The notes: generated by a model from the sequence alone, not told the origin. Shown: positions 1-8,408, counted from the stretch's first letter. The stretch: DNA of 64,000 bases from Longispora sp047121295 (GCF_047121295.1 NZ_CP139447.1:5456001-5520000); one strand, 5' to 3'. Program-made: numbers and translations.

Positions 1-2
1 CG

Positions 3-1988
3 ACCCGGGCCGTGCTGGCGACGGCGAGCGTGATCGGCCGCGAGTTCGACCTGGCGATCCTGGAACGCGTGGCCACCACCCGGGCCCGCGCCACCCACGC
101 CCGCCCCACCCCGCCGGCCACCCCACCCGGCCCCGGCTCCGCCCCGGGCCCCGACTCCGGCTCCGACGCGGGCCCCGGCTCCGGACACGGCGAAGGCCCC
201 GGCGAGGGCCACCGCGAGGGCCCGGGCCCCGTCCCCGGCACGATCCGCCGACCCGGCGGCACCGGCACCGGCGCCATCTGGGCCAACCCCGGCCCGACCC
301 CGGGCGACCCCGGGCACCCGCCCGACCTGCTCACCGGCCTCGACGTCGGCGTCGCCGCCGGCCTGCTCACCGCCCTGCCCGGCCAGGTCTACGCCTTCGA
401 CCGCGCCGTGACCCGCGAGGTGCTGTACGAGTCGCTGCCCGCCCGGGACCGGGCCCGCACCCACGAGGCGACCGCCGACGCGCTGACCGCGTTCAGCGCC
501 GACGTCGGCGAGCGCGGCCCCACGGCCGCGGAGCTGGCCCACCACCTGGTCGCGGCGGCCGTCCTCGGCGGCGACGACCGGCTCGACCGGGCGATCTCCT
601 ACTCGGTCGCCGCCGGCACCGCCGAGGACGTCGGCCCGCACGAGGCCGCCGGGCACTTCGCGGCGGCCGTCCGGCTCGCCGTCCGCGCGGACTGGCCGCC
701 GGCCGCCCTGGGCCGGCTCGTCGTCGCGCTCGGCCGGGCCCGGCTCGCCGTCGGCGACCTCGCGGACGGCCGGGGCGTACTCGCCGCCGCCGCCCGGCAC
801 GCCCGCCGGGCCGGGGACGCCGAACTCCTGGCCCAGATCGCGCTCAGCCACGGCCCGCGCGCCGGCCTCGGCGACACCGCACCCCCGCCCGACCAGGCCC
901 TCGTCGCCCTGCTCCGCGAGGCCCTCCAGGGCGACGTGGCCGACCCCGCCCCGCTGCGGGCCCGGCTCGCGGTCGAGCTCGTCGGTACCCCCGAGGCCGC
1001 GTCCCTCGCCGAAACGGCGGGCGACGGCCCGGAAGCCCTGTTGGCGCTGTACGCGGTCGACCCCCGCCCGGGCTACGCCGCCGCCGCCCTGCGCGCCGCC
1101 ACCGACCCGCTGACCGAGTGCCGGGCCCGGCTGGCCGTCGCGCACCACCAGCTCGAACTCGGCGCCGTGGCCCCCGCCCGCCGGGAGCTGGACGAGGTGA
1201 CCCGGCTGCGCCTGAGGAACCCCCTCGGCCGGTGGTGGGCCGCGCAGGCCGAGGCGCACGTGGCGATCCTGTCCGGCGACCTGGAACGCGCCGAGCCGCT
1301 CGTCGAGTCCGCCCTCGCGATCGGCCGGGGCGCCGACGCGCACTCCGCCGCCCTCGGCCACCTGGCCCAGCTCACGACGCTGCGCGCGTTGCAGGGCCGG
1401 CTGCCCGACCTGGCCCCGGCCCTCGCCGACCTGGACCACCCCGCGCCCCGCCCGCCGTGGCTGGCCGCCGCCGCCGCGCTGGTCGCCGCGCACCGGGGCG
1501 AGTCGGCGATCGCCGAGGCGCTGTTGGAGGCCGCGCTGGGCGACGAGCGGGGCAGCCTGTGGACGTCGGTGCTGCTCCTGGAGGTCGCGGCCCTGGTCGG
1601 GCACACCGCCGCCGCCGAGCGGCTGACCAGCGCCCTGAGCCCGCACGCGCACCGGTGGATCGTGATCGGCCCGGCGGTCAGCTCCGCCGGCCCGGTGGCG
1701 CTGGTGCTCGCCCGGGCCGGCGCGGACCCCCGCCGCACGGCCGGCTGGCTGGAACTCGCGGGCACGATGGTCGCCGGCACGCCCTGGGAGGTGCCCGAGG
1801 CCCGCACGCCGGGACTGACCCGCCGCGAGCAGGAGGTGCTGGAGCTGGCCGTCGGGGGCGCGTCGGCGAAGGACATCGCCGAACGGCTGTTCATCGGCGA
1901 GCGCACGGTCGAGACCCACCTGGCGAACATCTACCGCAAGCTCGGCGTCCGCTCCAGGATCGAGCTCGTCGCCCTACACAAAACCTGA
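3..1988 (+). CDS. LAL-family LuxR transcriptional regulator, 5'-truncated by window edge
   Basis: The frame is already open at the first bases, and residues just inside the window (ATASVIGREFDL) match the segment after the AAA/NACHT ATPase core of large LuxR (LAL) regulators, so the Walker motifs lie upstream and this is a 3' part. A low-complexity Gly/Pro/Asp-rich insertion follows (about residues 30-100), then an Ala/Leu-rich helical repeat (TPR-like) region. The last 60 residues are a LuxR helix-turn-helix: LTRREQEVLELA, then GERTVETHLANIYRKLGV. The protein should bind DNA through this C-terminal domain. It stands alone, and the ligase gene downstream has its own promoter. The target is unknown. 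Confidence 0.9.
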   Translation, partial: TRAVLATASVIGREFDLAILERVATTRARATHARPTPPATPPGPGSAPGPDSGSDAGPGSGHGEGPGEGHREGPGPVPGTIRRPGGTGTGAIWANPGPTPGDPGHPPDLLTGLDVGVAAGLLTALPGQVYAFDRAVTREVLYESLPARDRARTHEATADALTAFSADVGERGPTAAELAHHLVAAAVLGGDDRLDRAISYSVAAGTAEDVGPHEAAGHFAAAVRLAVRADWPPAALGRLVVALGRARLAVGDLADGRGVLAAAARHARRAGDAELLAQIALSHGPRAGLGDTAPPPDQALVALLREALQGDVADPAPLRARLAVELVGTPEAASLAETAGDGPEALLALYAVDPRPGYAAAALRAATDPLTECRARLAVAHHQLELGAVAPARRELDEVTRLRLRNPLGRWWAAQAEAHVAILSGDLERAEPLVESALAIGRGADAHSAALGHLAQLTTLRALQGRLPDLAPALADLDHPAPRPPWLAAAAALVAAHRGESAIAEALLEAALGDERGSLWTSVLLLEVAALVGHTAAAERLTSALSPHAHRWIVIGPAVSSAGPVALVLARAGADPRRTAGWLELAGTMVAGTPWEVPEARTPGLTRREQEVLELAVGGASAKDIAERLFIGERTVETHLANIYRKLGVRSRIELVALHKT

Positions 1989-2058
1989 AACCATTTTTTT
2001 TGGTACGGAGGAGCCTCCCCTGCTCCGCACAGCCCCGCCCAGCGGGGTGAAACCGCCG

Positions 2059-2064
2059 TAGGCT
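2059..2064 (+). promoter_or_regulatory. -10 box TAGGCT of a probable leaderless promoter
   Basis: TAGGCT fits the actinobacterial TANNNT -10 pattern and ends 6 nt before the ligase ATG. Transcription would therefore start at or next to the start codon. There is no Shine-Dalgarno sequence in the gap. Confidence 0.5.
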
Positions 2065-2070
2065 GGGCGG

Positions 2071-3543
2071 ATGGAGTTCGCGCAGCTCGCCGCGACGTCC
2101 GCCGCCGTGGCCGTCACCGCCGCCCGGAAACAGAAGATCGCCCTCCTCGCCGGCACCCTGCGCGGCCTGGGCCCGGCCGAGGTGATGCCCGGCACCGCGT
2201 ACCTGGCCGGAGAGCTGCGCCAGCGCCAGATCGGGGTCGGCTGGGCGAGCCTGCGCGACGTACCGCCGCCGGCCGACGTCGCGACCCTGACCGTGACGGA
2301 GGTCGACGCCGCCCTCCAGGCCATCGGCGACCTGTCGGGCCCCGGTTCGCAGGGCGCGAAGCGCGACGCCCTGGGCGCGCTGTTCGCCCGGGCGACGGCA
2401 GACGAGCAGGCGTTCCTGCGCGGCCTGCTGGTGGGCGAGGTCCGGCAGGGGGCGCTGACCGGCGTACTCACCGACGCCGTGGCCCTCGCCGCCGACCGCC
2501 CGGTCGCCGACATCCGCCGCGCGCTGCTCCTCGCCGGGGACCTGCGCCTGGTGGCGGCCGAGGCCCTGCACGGCGACCTGGCGTCGATCCGGCTGGCCGT
2601 CGGCCGCCCGCTCGCCCCGATGCTGGCCTCCCCCGCCGCCGACGTGGCCGACGCGCTGGGCCGGATCAGCCCGGCGGCCGTGGAACCCAAACTCGACGGG
2701 ATCCGGATCCAGGTGCACCGCGACGGCGACGACGTGGCCGTGTTCAGCCGCAGCCTGGACGACCTGACCGCCCGGGTACCGGAGGTGGTGGCCGTCGCAC
2801 GGTCCCTGCACGTGACGTCGGTGATCCTCGACGGCGAGGGCCTGGGCCTCGACGCCGCCGGCCGGCCGCTGCCCTTCCAGGACACCGTCAGCAAGGGCGG
2901 CGTGCTCCGGCCGTACTTCTTCGACGTCCTGCACCACGACGGCGTGGACCTGATCGACGAGCCGGCCGCGTGGCGGTTCGGCGTACTCGACGCGCTGGTC
3001 CCCGACCAGCACCGGGTCGGGCGGACCCTGGTGGACACGGCCGAGCAGGCCGACGCGGCGTTCCGGGCGGCCCTGGACGCCGGTCAGGAGGGCGTCGTGG
3101 TCAAGGACCTGTCCTCCGGGTACGACGCCGGCCGGCGCGGCGCCTCCTGGCTCAAGGTCAAGCCCCGGCACACCCTGGACCTGGTGGTCCTCGCAGCCGA
3201 GTGGGGGCACGGCCGGCGGAAGGGCTGGCTGTCCAATCTGCACCTGGGCGCGCGGGACCCCGAGGGCGGGTTCGTGATGCTGGGCAAGACGTTCAAGGGC
3301 ATGACGGACGAGCTGCTGCGCTGGCAGACGGAGCGGCTGCGCGCCCTCGCGACGTCGGAGAACGAGTGGGTCGTGCACGTGCGGCCCGAGCTGGTGGTGG
3401 AGATCGCGTTCGACGGGGTGCAGCGCAGCAGCCGGTACCCGGGAGGAGTGGCTCTTCGTTTCGCCCGGGTGCTCGGCTACCGCGAGGACAAGCGCCCGTC
3501 CGACGCCGACACGATCGCGACGGTCCAGGCCCTGTCTCCCTGA
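2071..3543 (+). CDS. ligB: ATP-dependent DNA ligase (LigB type)
   Basis: This 490-aa protein has the layout of actinobacterial LigB. The N-terminal DNA-binding domain covers roughly residues 1-200. The adenylation domain starts at the nucleotidyl-transfer motif EPKLDGIR (motif I, catalytic Lys near residue 209). Further motifs are DGEG (III), EGVVVKD (IV) and SWLKVKP (V), followed by a C-terminal OB fold. It seals nicks using ATP and probably acts in repair, because the essential bacterial ligase is the NAD-dependent LigA. The ATG is chosen because a -10 box lies 6 nt upstream. Its length is close to that of mycobacterial LigB. It is monocistronic, and two large hairpins follow. Confidence 0.93.
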   Translation: MEFAQLAATSAAVAVTAARKQKIALLAGTLRGLGPAEVMPGTAYLAGELRQRQIGVGWASLRDVPPPADVATLTVTEVDAALQAIGDLSGPGSQGAKRDALGALFARATADEQAFLRGLLVGEVRQGALTGVLTDAVALAADRPVADIRRALLLAGDLRLVAAEALHGDLASIRLAVGRPLAPMLASPAADVADALGRISPAAVEPKLDGIRIQVHRDGDDVAVFSRSLDDLTARVPEVVAVARSLHVTSVILDGEGLGLDAAGRPLPFQDTVSKGGVLRPYFFDVLHHDGVDLIDEPAAWRFGVLDALVPDQHRVGRTLVDTAEQADAAFRAALDAGQEGVVVKDLSSGYDAGRRGASWLKVKPRHTLDLVVLAAEWGHGRRKGWLSNLHLGARDPEGGFVMLGKTFKGMTDELLRWQTERLRALATSENEWVVHVRPELVVEIAFDGVQRSSRYPGGVALRFARVLGYREDKRPSDADTIATVQALSP

Positions 3544-3570
3544 ACCCCTCCGGGTCTCGGCGTCGGGGGT

Positions 3571-3632
3571 CCGTGGCGGGTCCGGTCGGAGAGAGAAGAG
3601 CCTTTGACTCTCTCCGACCGGACCCACCACGG
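3571..3632. repeat. Long hairpin A (bidirectional terminator or intergenic repeat)
   Basis: This inverted repeat of about 25 bp has one mismatch. The inner arms GGAGAGAG (3588-3595) and CTCTCTCC (3608-3615) close a 12-nt loop, aagagcctttga, at 3596-3607. It starts about 30 bp after the ligase stop codon and could terminate transcription. The loop is the exact reverse complement of the loop of hairpin B, 117 bp downstream. Confidence 0.75.
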
Positions 3633-3697
3633 ACGGTGCGTCGCTCACGGTTGTGCCCACGACGGGCCGTTCGCCGCGCACGGTCGTGCGCACGAAA

Positions 3698-3762
3698 GGC
3701 CGGCGGGGCGGCTTTTGAAGGGAGTCAAAGGCTCTTCTCCCTTCAAAGCCGACCCGCCGGCC
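3698..3762. repeat. Long hairpin B with loop complementary to hairpin A
   Basis: This inverted repeat of about 26 bp has arms at 3698-3724 and 3737-3762, with one bulge and one mismatch. It closes the 12-nt loop tcaaaggctctt at 3725-3736. An 18-nt core, gagtcaaaggctcttctc, is shared with hairpin A in inverted orientation, while the outer stems are unrelated. It lies about 50 bp before the -10 box of the GNAT gene. Confidence 0.75.
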
Positions 3763-3811
3763 TACCCCCGGGCGTGGGGAACGAGGGACGGCCGATATCG
3801 AGCCCGGCGGC

Positions 3812-3817
3812 TAGGGT
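3812..3817 (+). promoter_or_regulatory. -10 box TAGGGT of a probable leaderless promoter
   Basis: TAGGGT ends 8 nt before the ATG at 3826. This supports that ATG over longer readings that run upstream through hairpins A and B. Confidence 0.45.
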
Positions 3818-3825
3818 GGGATGCC

Positions 3826-4791
3826 ATGCGCATCGTGACGTTCGACGCCGGTACGGCCACCGATGTGGAGTGGGCCGAGGTCCATGGGCTGTTCGCGGCC
3901 CAGCTCGCCGCCGTCGCCCCCGCCGAGCCGGTGCCGACCGTGCGGGAGCTGCGCCGGGAGTACGACGTCGCGCCGTCCGTCCGGCCGTCGAACTGGGCGG
4001 TCAGGGATGCCTCCGGGGAGATGGTGGGCTTCGCCCGGCTGGCCGTGCGCGACGGCAAGGACACCGGTTACCTGCACGCCCTCCTGGTCACCCCCGACCA
4101 CCGGCGGGCGGGGCTCGGCCGCCGGCTCCTGGCGCTCGCCGCCGAGCGGGCCCGCGCCGGGGGCTGCCGGAACCTGGTCGGCTGGACGGCGGACCCGGCC
4201 GGCCGGGAGTTCCTGGCGGCGGTCGGCGCGCGGGTGGCGGGCGGGTTCCGCAAGTCGGTGGCCCGGCTGCCGGTCACCGCGCCGCCCCGGCGGGTGCCGG
4301 CCGGCTACCGGCTGCTGACCTGGACCGGTCCGGCCCCGGCCGACCGGCTCGACTCGTACGCGCGGGCCCGGGAGGCCATCAACGACGCGCCGCACGACCC
4401 GGACGAGGCCCCCGACCGGTACACGCCGGAGCGGATCCGGGAGATGGAGGCGACCCTGGCCCGGCGCGGCCAGCACCTGCGGGTCACCGTGGCGCTGGAC
4501 GGGGCGGGGACGGTGGTCGGCTTCACGGGGCTGTACGTCTCGCCCGAGCCCGGTTCCGCCGTGGCCACCGGGGACGCCGCCGTCCTCCCGGAGCACCGGG
4601 GCCGGGGCCTCATCGCGGCGGTCAAGTACGAGTCGCTGCGCCTGCTGGCCGCCGACCGGCCGGACGTGACGGAGGTGACCACGGGCAACGACGTCGGCAA
4701 CGCGCCGATGCTCGCGGTGAACGCCCGCCTCGGCTTCGTGGAGACCGTGACCTGGACCCAGGCCCTCCTGGACCTGCCCGGTAGTCCCTGA
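3826..4791 (+). CDS. Tandem GNAT-family N-acetyltransferase
   Basis: The 321-aa protein carries two GNAT folds. The first (about residues 1-150) has the acetyl-CoA loop motif TPDHRRAGLGRRLL. The second (about 170-321) has LPEHRGRGLIAAVKYESL followed by TGNDVGNAPMLAVNARLGF, typical of the second half of such duplicated acetyltransferases (for example the mycothiol synthase and erythromycin/aminoglycoside acyltransferase-like superfamily). It should transfer an acyl group from acyl-CoA to a small amine; the substrate cannot be told from sequence. The start was chosen from the -10 box, because longer readings would translate the hairpins. It stands alone. Confidence 0.88.
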   Translation: MRIVTFDAGTATDVEWAEVHGLFAAQLAAVAPAEPVPTVRELRREYDVAPSVRPSNWAVRDASGEMVGFARLAVRDGKDTGYLHALLVTPDHRRAGLGRRLLALAAERARAGGCRNLVGWTADPAGREFLAAVGARVAGGFRKSVARLPVTAPPRRVPAGYRLLTWTGPAPADRLDSYARAREAINDAPHDPDEAPDRYTPERIREMEATLARRGQHLRVTVALDGAGTVVGFTGLYVSPEPGSAVATGDAAVLPEHRGRGLIAAVKYESLRLLAADRPDVTEVTTGNDVGNAPMLAVNARLGFVETVTWTQALLDLPGSP

Positions 4792-4832
4792 CGGGAAGCC
4801 CCGGATCAACCCCTTCCCAGGGGTACACAGCG

Positions 4833-4838
4833 GATAAT
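4833..4838 (+). promoter_or_regulatory. -10 box GATAAT of a probable leaderless promoter
   Basis: GATAAT (5 of 6 matches to TATAAT) ends 6 nt before the ATG at 4845. There is no ribosome-binding site between them. Confidence 0.4.
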
Positions 4839-4844
4839 TGCCCC

Positions 4845-5219
4845 ATGAACGCCATCACGCAGATCTTCGCGTTGGTCGCCGCGCTCGTGCACATCTGGGC
4901 CGGCACCCTGGAGTCGTTCCTCTTCCACCGCCCCGAGGTCCGCAAACTGCTCACCGGCAGCACGAACTACCCGCCGGAGCTGCGGCTGTGGACGTTCTGC
5001 CAGGGCTTCTACAACTTCGGCCTCGCGGCGGGCCCGATCGCCGGCGTCATCCTCCTGCACCAGGACCACCGCGCGGCCGGCCAGGCCCTCGTGATCTACG
5101 CGTGCGCCTTCATGGCCGTGTCCGGGGTGATCCTGTTCATCGCGGACCGCAAGCTGTGGCGCGGGGCGCTCGGCCAGGCCGTGCCGCCGCTGATCGCCCT
5201 GGTCGCAGCCCTGTTCTGA
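4845..5219 (+). CDS. DUF1304 family integral membrane protein
   Basis: The small 124-aa protein has four predicted membrane segments: an N-terminal helix, one around residues 55-75, one around 82-102 and a C-terminal helix. The pattern HIWAGTLESFLF near the N-terminus and FCQGFYNFGLA in the middle are hallmarks of DUF1304 proteins, which have no assigned function. It acts in the cytoplasmic membrane. It stands alone and converges on the NUDIX gene across a strong hairpin. Confidence 0.85.
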   Translation: MNAITQIFALVAALVHIWAGTLESFLFHRPEVRKLLTGSTNYPPELRLWTFCQGFYNFGLAAGPIAGVILLHQDHRAAGQALVIYACAFMAVSGVILFIADRKLWRGALGQAVPPLIALVAALF

Positions 5220-5230
5220 CCGGTCATCCC

Positions 5231-5282
5231 GTGATCTTCATGCACCTCGGTAGCCCGGGCCACCAGGGTGCATGAAGATCAC
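5231..5282. terminator. Perfect 16-bp hairpin between convergent genes
   Basis: The arms GTGATCTTCATGCACC (5231-5246) and GGTGCATGAAGATCAC (5267-5282) pair perfectly around a 20-nt loop. It starts 12 bp after the DUF1304 stop and lies 47 bp beyond the NUDIX stop on the other strand, so it can serve both as a bidirectional terminator. Confidence 0.75.
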
Positions 5283-5329
5283 GCGTCGGGGTGGCCGGCG
5301 GGCGGTCAGGGGCGAGTGGCGGGCGGGGC

Positions 5330-5821
5330 TCAGTGGTGCCAGGTGAGGGCGGCCGGCGGGTCGGGGAGCCGGCCGGCGATCAGGTCGGGCAGCAGCTCGG
5401 CCAGGCCCCGGGGGAAGATCGCCTCGTCGGTGGCGGCCAGCTCCGCCGCCGTCCACCACCGGAACCCGGTCTGGTGGGTCCACTCGAACTCCGTCAGGCC
5501 GCTCGTGTCCACCTCGTGACGATCGACCCGGTGCAGGTAGAAGTCGTCGCGGAACAGCCCGTTGGCCCAGCCCAGGTCGGCGCGGCCGGTCGCGACCGCC
5601 ACGTGCCGCAGGTCCCCAGGAGCGGCGCGCAGGCCGACCTCCTCGTCCAGTTCCCGCACGGCGGCGGCCAGCACGTCCTCGCCGTCGTCGATGCCCCCGC
5701 CGGGGGTGAACCAGCCGTGCCCGCGCGGATCGTCGGGGCCGAACTCGGACCGGACGAGCAGCAGCCGGTCGGCGGCGTCGAGGAGCAGGACCCGGGCGGT
5801 GCGGCGCGCGTAGTCGACCAT
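5330..5821 (-). CDS. NUDIX hydrolase
   Basis: The 163-aa protein has a complete NUDIX box: GGGIDDGEDVLAAAVRELDEEVGL fits G-x5-E-x7-REL-x-EE-x-GL, spanning about residues 43-65. NUDIX enzymes cleave nucleoside diphosphates linked to another moiety using Mg2+ bound by the Glu pair. The N-terminal start (VDYARRTARVLLLD) and its length fit small single-domain members; the substrate is unknown. A TAGACT -10 box lies 7 nt upstream of the ATG (5829-5834 on this strand), so the mRNA is probably leaderless. The gene converges on DUF1304. Confidence 0.9.
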   Translation of the reverse strand: MVDYARRTARVLLLDAADRLLLVRSEFGPDDPRGHGWFTPGGGIDDGEDVLAAAVRELDEEVGLRAAPGDLRHVAVATGRADLGWANGLFRDDFYLHRVDRHEVDTSGLTEFEWTHQTGFRWWTAAELAATDEAIFPRGLAELLPDLIAGRLPDPPAALTWHH

Positions 5822-5828
5822 GCCCGGC

Positions 5829-5834
5829 AGTCTA
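5829..5834 (-). promoter_or_regulatory. -10 box TAGACT of a probable leaderless promoter
   Basis: On the minus strand TAGACT is followed by 7 nt and then the NUDIX ATG (5821). Confidence 0.45.
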
Positions 5835-5854
5835 CGAAGGACACGCCGGCCGTG

Positions 5855-6619
5855 TCAGTCCAGCGGCTGGTCGCCGACGCCGTGGGCGGCCTCCTCGCCC
5901 GAGCAGTGGAATCCCCGGTCGCGGCCCGTCGGCCGCCAGATCCGCACCTCGCCGGGCGCGACCCGGGCGAGGACGCACGAGGACTCGTCGGCGCGGATCC
6001 CCACCCCGACGACGGCCCCGTCGCCGTACACGGACCGGTCCAGGTCCGGGTCCAGGCCGAGGTTGTCGACGGCGGCCCGGACGGCGTGCTCGTCCACCGG
6101 CCCGGTGGCCAGCGGGGTGAGCACCGCGCGCAGCCGGTCGTCCACGTCGGCCGGCACCGGGGGCGGCACGACGGGCGTCGGCTCGACCCGGCTGGGGAAC
6201 GTCGGCCCGGGCGACCGGGTGCCGTTCGACTCCGCCGGGCAGGGGAGTTCCCGCCGCCGGGTGGGCGTGCTCCGCAGCAGGGCCAGCTCGTAGCACCGGA
6301 AGACCGACACGTTCGTGCCCAGGTCGTCCTGCGACATGCCCTCCACCCGCATGGTCAGCGTGACGCCGGCCGGCGGCTGGTTGTCGACGCCGGTGACGCC
6401 GAGCAATTCGACCCGGGGCGTGTGGGTGACGATCCGGACCATCTCGACGGCCTCCCACGCGTGCTCGGCGGCGAGCTGGGCCTCCACTGCGGCGGCCCTG
6501 CGCTCGGCGTCCACCCCCGCGCTGGCGGTGCCGTCGTCGTCCTCCAGATCACTGGCGCAGCCCAGCGCGCCGAGGACGAAGATCAAACACCATGAGACGG
6601 TTACCCTGCGCAAGGTCAC
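5855..6619 (-). CDS. Putative lipoprotein, hypothetical
   Basis: The 254-aa protein begins with a hydrophobic signal (VSWCLIFVLGALGC) ending in a Cys that could be lipidated; the lipobox ALGC is a variant. The mature part starts with an acidic patch (DLEDDDG) and contains two further Cys residues. I recognise no domain. The GTG start overlaps the DUF397 stop by 4 nt (GTGA), so it is the third gene of a translationally coupled XRE-DUF397-lipoprotein operon. Its product is probably anchored on the outer face of the membrane. Its link to the two regulators is only positional. Confidence 0.7.
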   Translation of the reverse strand: MTLRRVTVSWCLIFVLGALGCASDLEDDDGTASAGVDAERRAAAVEAQLAAEHAWEAVEMVRIVTHTPRVELLGVTGVDNQPPAGVTLTMRVEGMSQDDLGTNVSVFRCYELALLRSTPTRRRELPCPAESNGTRSPGPTFPSRVEPTPVVPPPVPADVDDRLRAVLTPLATGPVDEHAVRAAVDNLGLDPDLDRSVYGDGAVVGVGIRADESSCVLARVAPGEVRIWRPTGRDRGFHCSGEEAAHGVGDQPLD

Positions 6620-6816
6620 CTGCGGAATGCACCCGTCTTCACCGTGGCCGTGAACGCCACCCAGTCGGCCGGCTCGACCACGAGGGCCGGCCCGGCGACA
6701 TCCTTACTGTCCCGCACCCCGGTGCCCCCGGAAATCTGCGCGACCTCGACACAGTTGCCGCTGTTGTCGCTCCGGGTGGACTTGCGCCACACAGCTTCCG
6801 TCAGGTTGGTGGTCAT
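6616..6816 (-). CDS. DUF397 domain protein
   Basis: The 66-aa protein shows the DUF397 signature: WRKSTRSDNSGNCVEVA near the N-terminus, then VRDSKD and WVAFTATVK. DUF397 proteins are small actinobacterial partners encoded next to XRE regulators, as in the whiJ-type and abaA-type loci of Streptomyces, where such pairs affect development. The start codon overlaps the XRE stop by 4 nt (ATGA), so the two are made together. They may form a regulator-antagonist pair; this is known for some family members and inferred here. Confidence 0.9.
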   Translation of the reverse strand: MTTNLTEAVWRKSTRSDNSGNCVEVAQISGGTGVRDSKDVAGPALVVEPADWVAFTATVKTGAFRR

Positions 6817-7706
6817 CGCTTTTCGAACTCCTCTGCCGCTCTTGCCAGGAACACCCGCGAGTCTGCCTCGTTGAGGGCCATGCTGGCGAGATCATTGAAT
6901 GCTTCCGCGTATTGCCCCACCGCACGTGGGGCGTCGAGGTAGAGCTCCCCGGCCAGCAGTCCGGCATAGACGATCGCAGGCTCGCCGTCGCCACTATGTG
7001 AGCGCGGAAAGTCCAGCAGGGTGAAGTCCCGCGCCTGCATGCCCTGGTGAAATCCGAAGGCAAAGGGAATCACCCGGATCGACACGTTGGGCAGGTGTGC
7101 GACGTCGTTGATTCGGCGCAGCTGGGCCGCCATGAGAGCCGGCCCGCCCACCGGGCACCGCACGACGGCCTCGCTGATGACGATGTCCATGCGCGGCGCC
7201 TGAGGGGAGGTCCTGGTCAGCAGCTTCTGTCTCGCCATGCGCACCTCGACAAGACGCTTGGTCTCCTCCGGGGTCCGACCATTGAGGCTCCCGATAACCA
7301 CAGCCGCATACTCCGGAGTCTGCAACAGCCCCGGCACGAACGTCGCCTCATACCATTTGAAGCTCGACGCCGCCGCTTCCAGGTCGACATACAACTCGAA
7401 GCTGTCTCGGATGACATCTCCGTAGGCGTGCCACCAGCCCTTGGCCTTCGTCTCGGCCGCCAGAGCGACGAAGCTGGCCGTCGTCTTCTGGTCGACCTGG
7501 TAGGCGCGGCACAGGGCCTCGATGTGGGCCCGGCCGTACTTCACGCTCGGGTCGCCGTTCTCCATCCGCCACAGGGTCTGCCGGGACACGTCGATGGTGT
7601 CGGCGACCTGGTCGGCGCGCATCCCGGACTTCTCCCGCAGCGCCCGCAGTCGCCTGCCGAGCTGCCTGCGCGGGACCGAACTTCCTGCTCCGTCGGACGT
7701 GTTCAT
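6813..7706 (-). CDS. XRE-family regulator with DUF5753 (WhiJ-like)
   Basis: The 297-aa protein has an N-terminal XRE helix-turn-helix (about residues 14-70, containing MRADQVADTIDVSRQTLWRMENG). The long C-terminal DUF5753 region carries the typical FVPGLLQTPEYAAVV segment and RIPFAFG-like strands. It should bind DNA and probably controls its own operon. ATG 7706 is taken because upstream codons would extend into the divergent promoter region. It is transcribed with the DUF397 and lipoprotein genes and faces the small Cys-protein operon across 175 bp. Confidence 0.92.
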   Translation of the reverse strand: MNTSDGAGSSVPRRQLGRRLRALREKSGMRADQVADTIDVSRQTLWRMENGDPSVKYGRAHIEALCRAYQVDQKTTASFVALAAETKAKGWWHAYGDVIRDSFELYVDLEAAASSFKWYEATFVPGLLQTPEYAAVVIGSLNGRTPEETKRLVEVRMARQKLLTRTSPQAPRMDIVISEAVVRCPVGGPALMAAQLRRINDVAHLPNVSIRVIPFAFGFHQGMQARDFTLLDFPRSHSGDGEPAIVYAGLLAGELYLDAPRAVGQYAEAFNDLASMALNEADSRVFLARAAEEFEKR

Positions 7707-7868
7707 GCCTTCGACCGGCTCCTCACTGGTCCCCGCGCCCGCGTTCCAGAATAGACGCGAAAGTAACGGACAGCACAGCTCGAGGGCTTGCGGAACGCGA
7801 GAACAGCCCTCCCGAAATCTGCCCCGGATCCTACGCCCCGCAACGTTGAAATCCATCTGGGAGGGTTC

Positions 7869-7874
7869 TACGTT
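7869..7874 (+). promoter_or_regulatory. -10 box TACGTT of a probable leaderless promoter
   Basis: TACGTT ends 7 nt before the ATG at 7882, inside the 175-bp region between the XRE gene and the small-gene chain. Confidence 0.4.
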
Positions 7875-7881
7875 TTCGCCC

Positions 7882-8082
7882 ATGCGGAACTCCACGATCG
7901 AGCTCGAGCTGGCCGGCTGGCAACGGCAGGGCACCGAACTCGCCAGCGTCCTCCGGCGGCACATGGGCGTCGACGGCCTCTGCCCGGTCTGCGTCGGCCC
8001 CGACGGCGCGCCGTGTCCGGACCCGTGCGCCCTGACCGCCGAGGCCCGCACCGCCCTCCGCCACCTGTGCGGCGACCAGTGA
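7882..8082 (+). CDS. Small Cys-rich protein 1 of a coupled chain
   Basis: This 66-aa protein contains CPVCVGPDGAPCPDPC, four cysteines in two CxxC-like pairs that could bind a zinc ion. I do not recognise the family. A -10 box lies 7 nt upstream, suggesting leaderless expression. The stop overlaps the GTG of the next gene (GTGA). It is divergent from the XRE-DUF397 operon, a place where short proteins of this kind are plausible. Confidence 0.6.
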   Translation: MRNSTIELELAGWQRQGTELASVLRRHMGVDGLCPVCVGPDGAPCPDPCALTAEARTALRHLCGDQ

Positions 8083-8273
8083 CCCGGCCCGTGGGCCGCG
8101 AGCCCGCCGTCACGTCCCGGGAGCAGGCCGAGGAGATCCTCGCGACCCACGTCGAGAACCTGATCGGCTCCTGCGGCCGGTGCTACGCCGACACCGGCTG
8201 GGTGACCGCCGCCCCCTGCCCGACCCGCCGCGCCGCCCGCCGGTACCTCGACACCCCGGACCCGACCCCGTGA
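8079..8273 (+). CDS. Small Cys protein 2 of a coupled chain
   Basis: This 64-aa protein starts at a GTG overlapping the previous stop. It contains CGRCYADTGWVTAAPCP, which resembles a half zinc ribbon, and ends in a Pro-rich tail. No family is recognised. The GTGA overlap and the retained Cys pair support it being real. Confidence 0.5.
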   Translation: MTRPVGREPAVTSREQAEEILATHVENLIGSCGRCYADTGWVTAAPCPTRRAARRYLDTPDPTP

Positions 8274-8404
8274 CCCCGCCCCCGCCCCGCTCCCGCCCCG
8301 CCCTCGGCGTTCCGCGCCCGGTCTGTTCCCGCCCCGCGCCGGGCAACGCCGCGCCGACCCGGCGCCGCACGGCACCCGGCCAACTCACCGCCCACCGGAG
8401 GTGA
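8270..8404 (+). CDS. Possible 44-aa Pro/Arg-rich peptide, doubtful
   Basis: The GTG at 8270 overlaps the previous stop by 4 nt, which is the only argument for it. The product is Pro/Arg-rich, as expected from random GC-rich sequence, and it contains a single Cys. It may simply be spacer DNA before the next gene. Confidence 0.2.
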   Translation: MTPPPPRSRPALGVPRPVCSRPAPGNAAPTRRRTAPGQLTAHRR

Positions 8405-8408
8405 CGTC

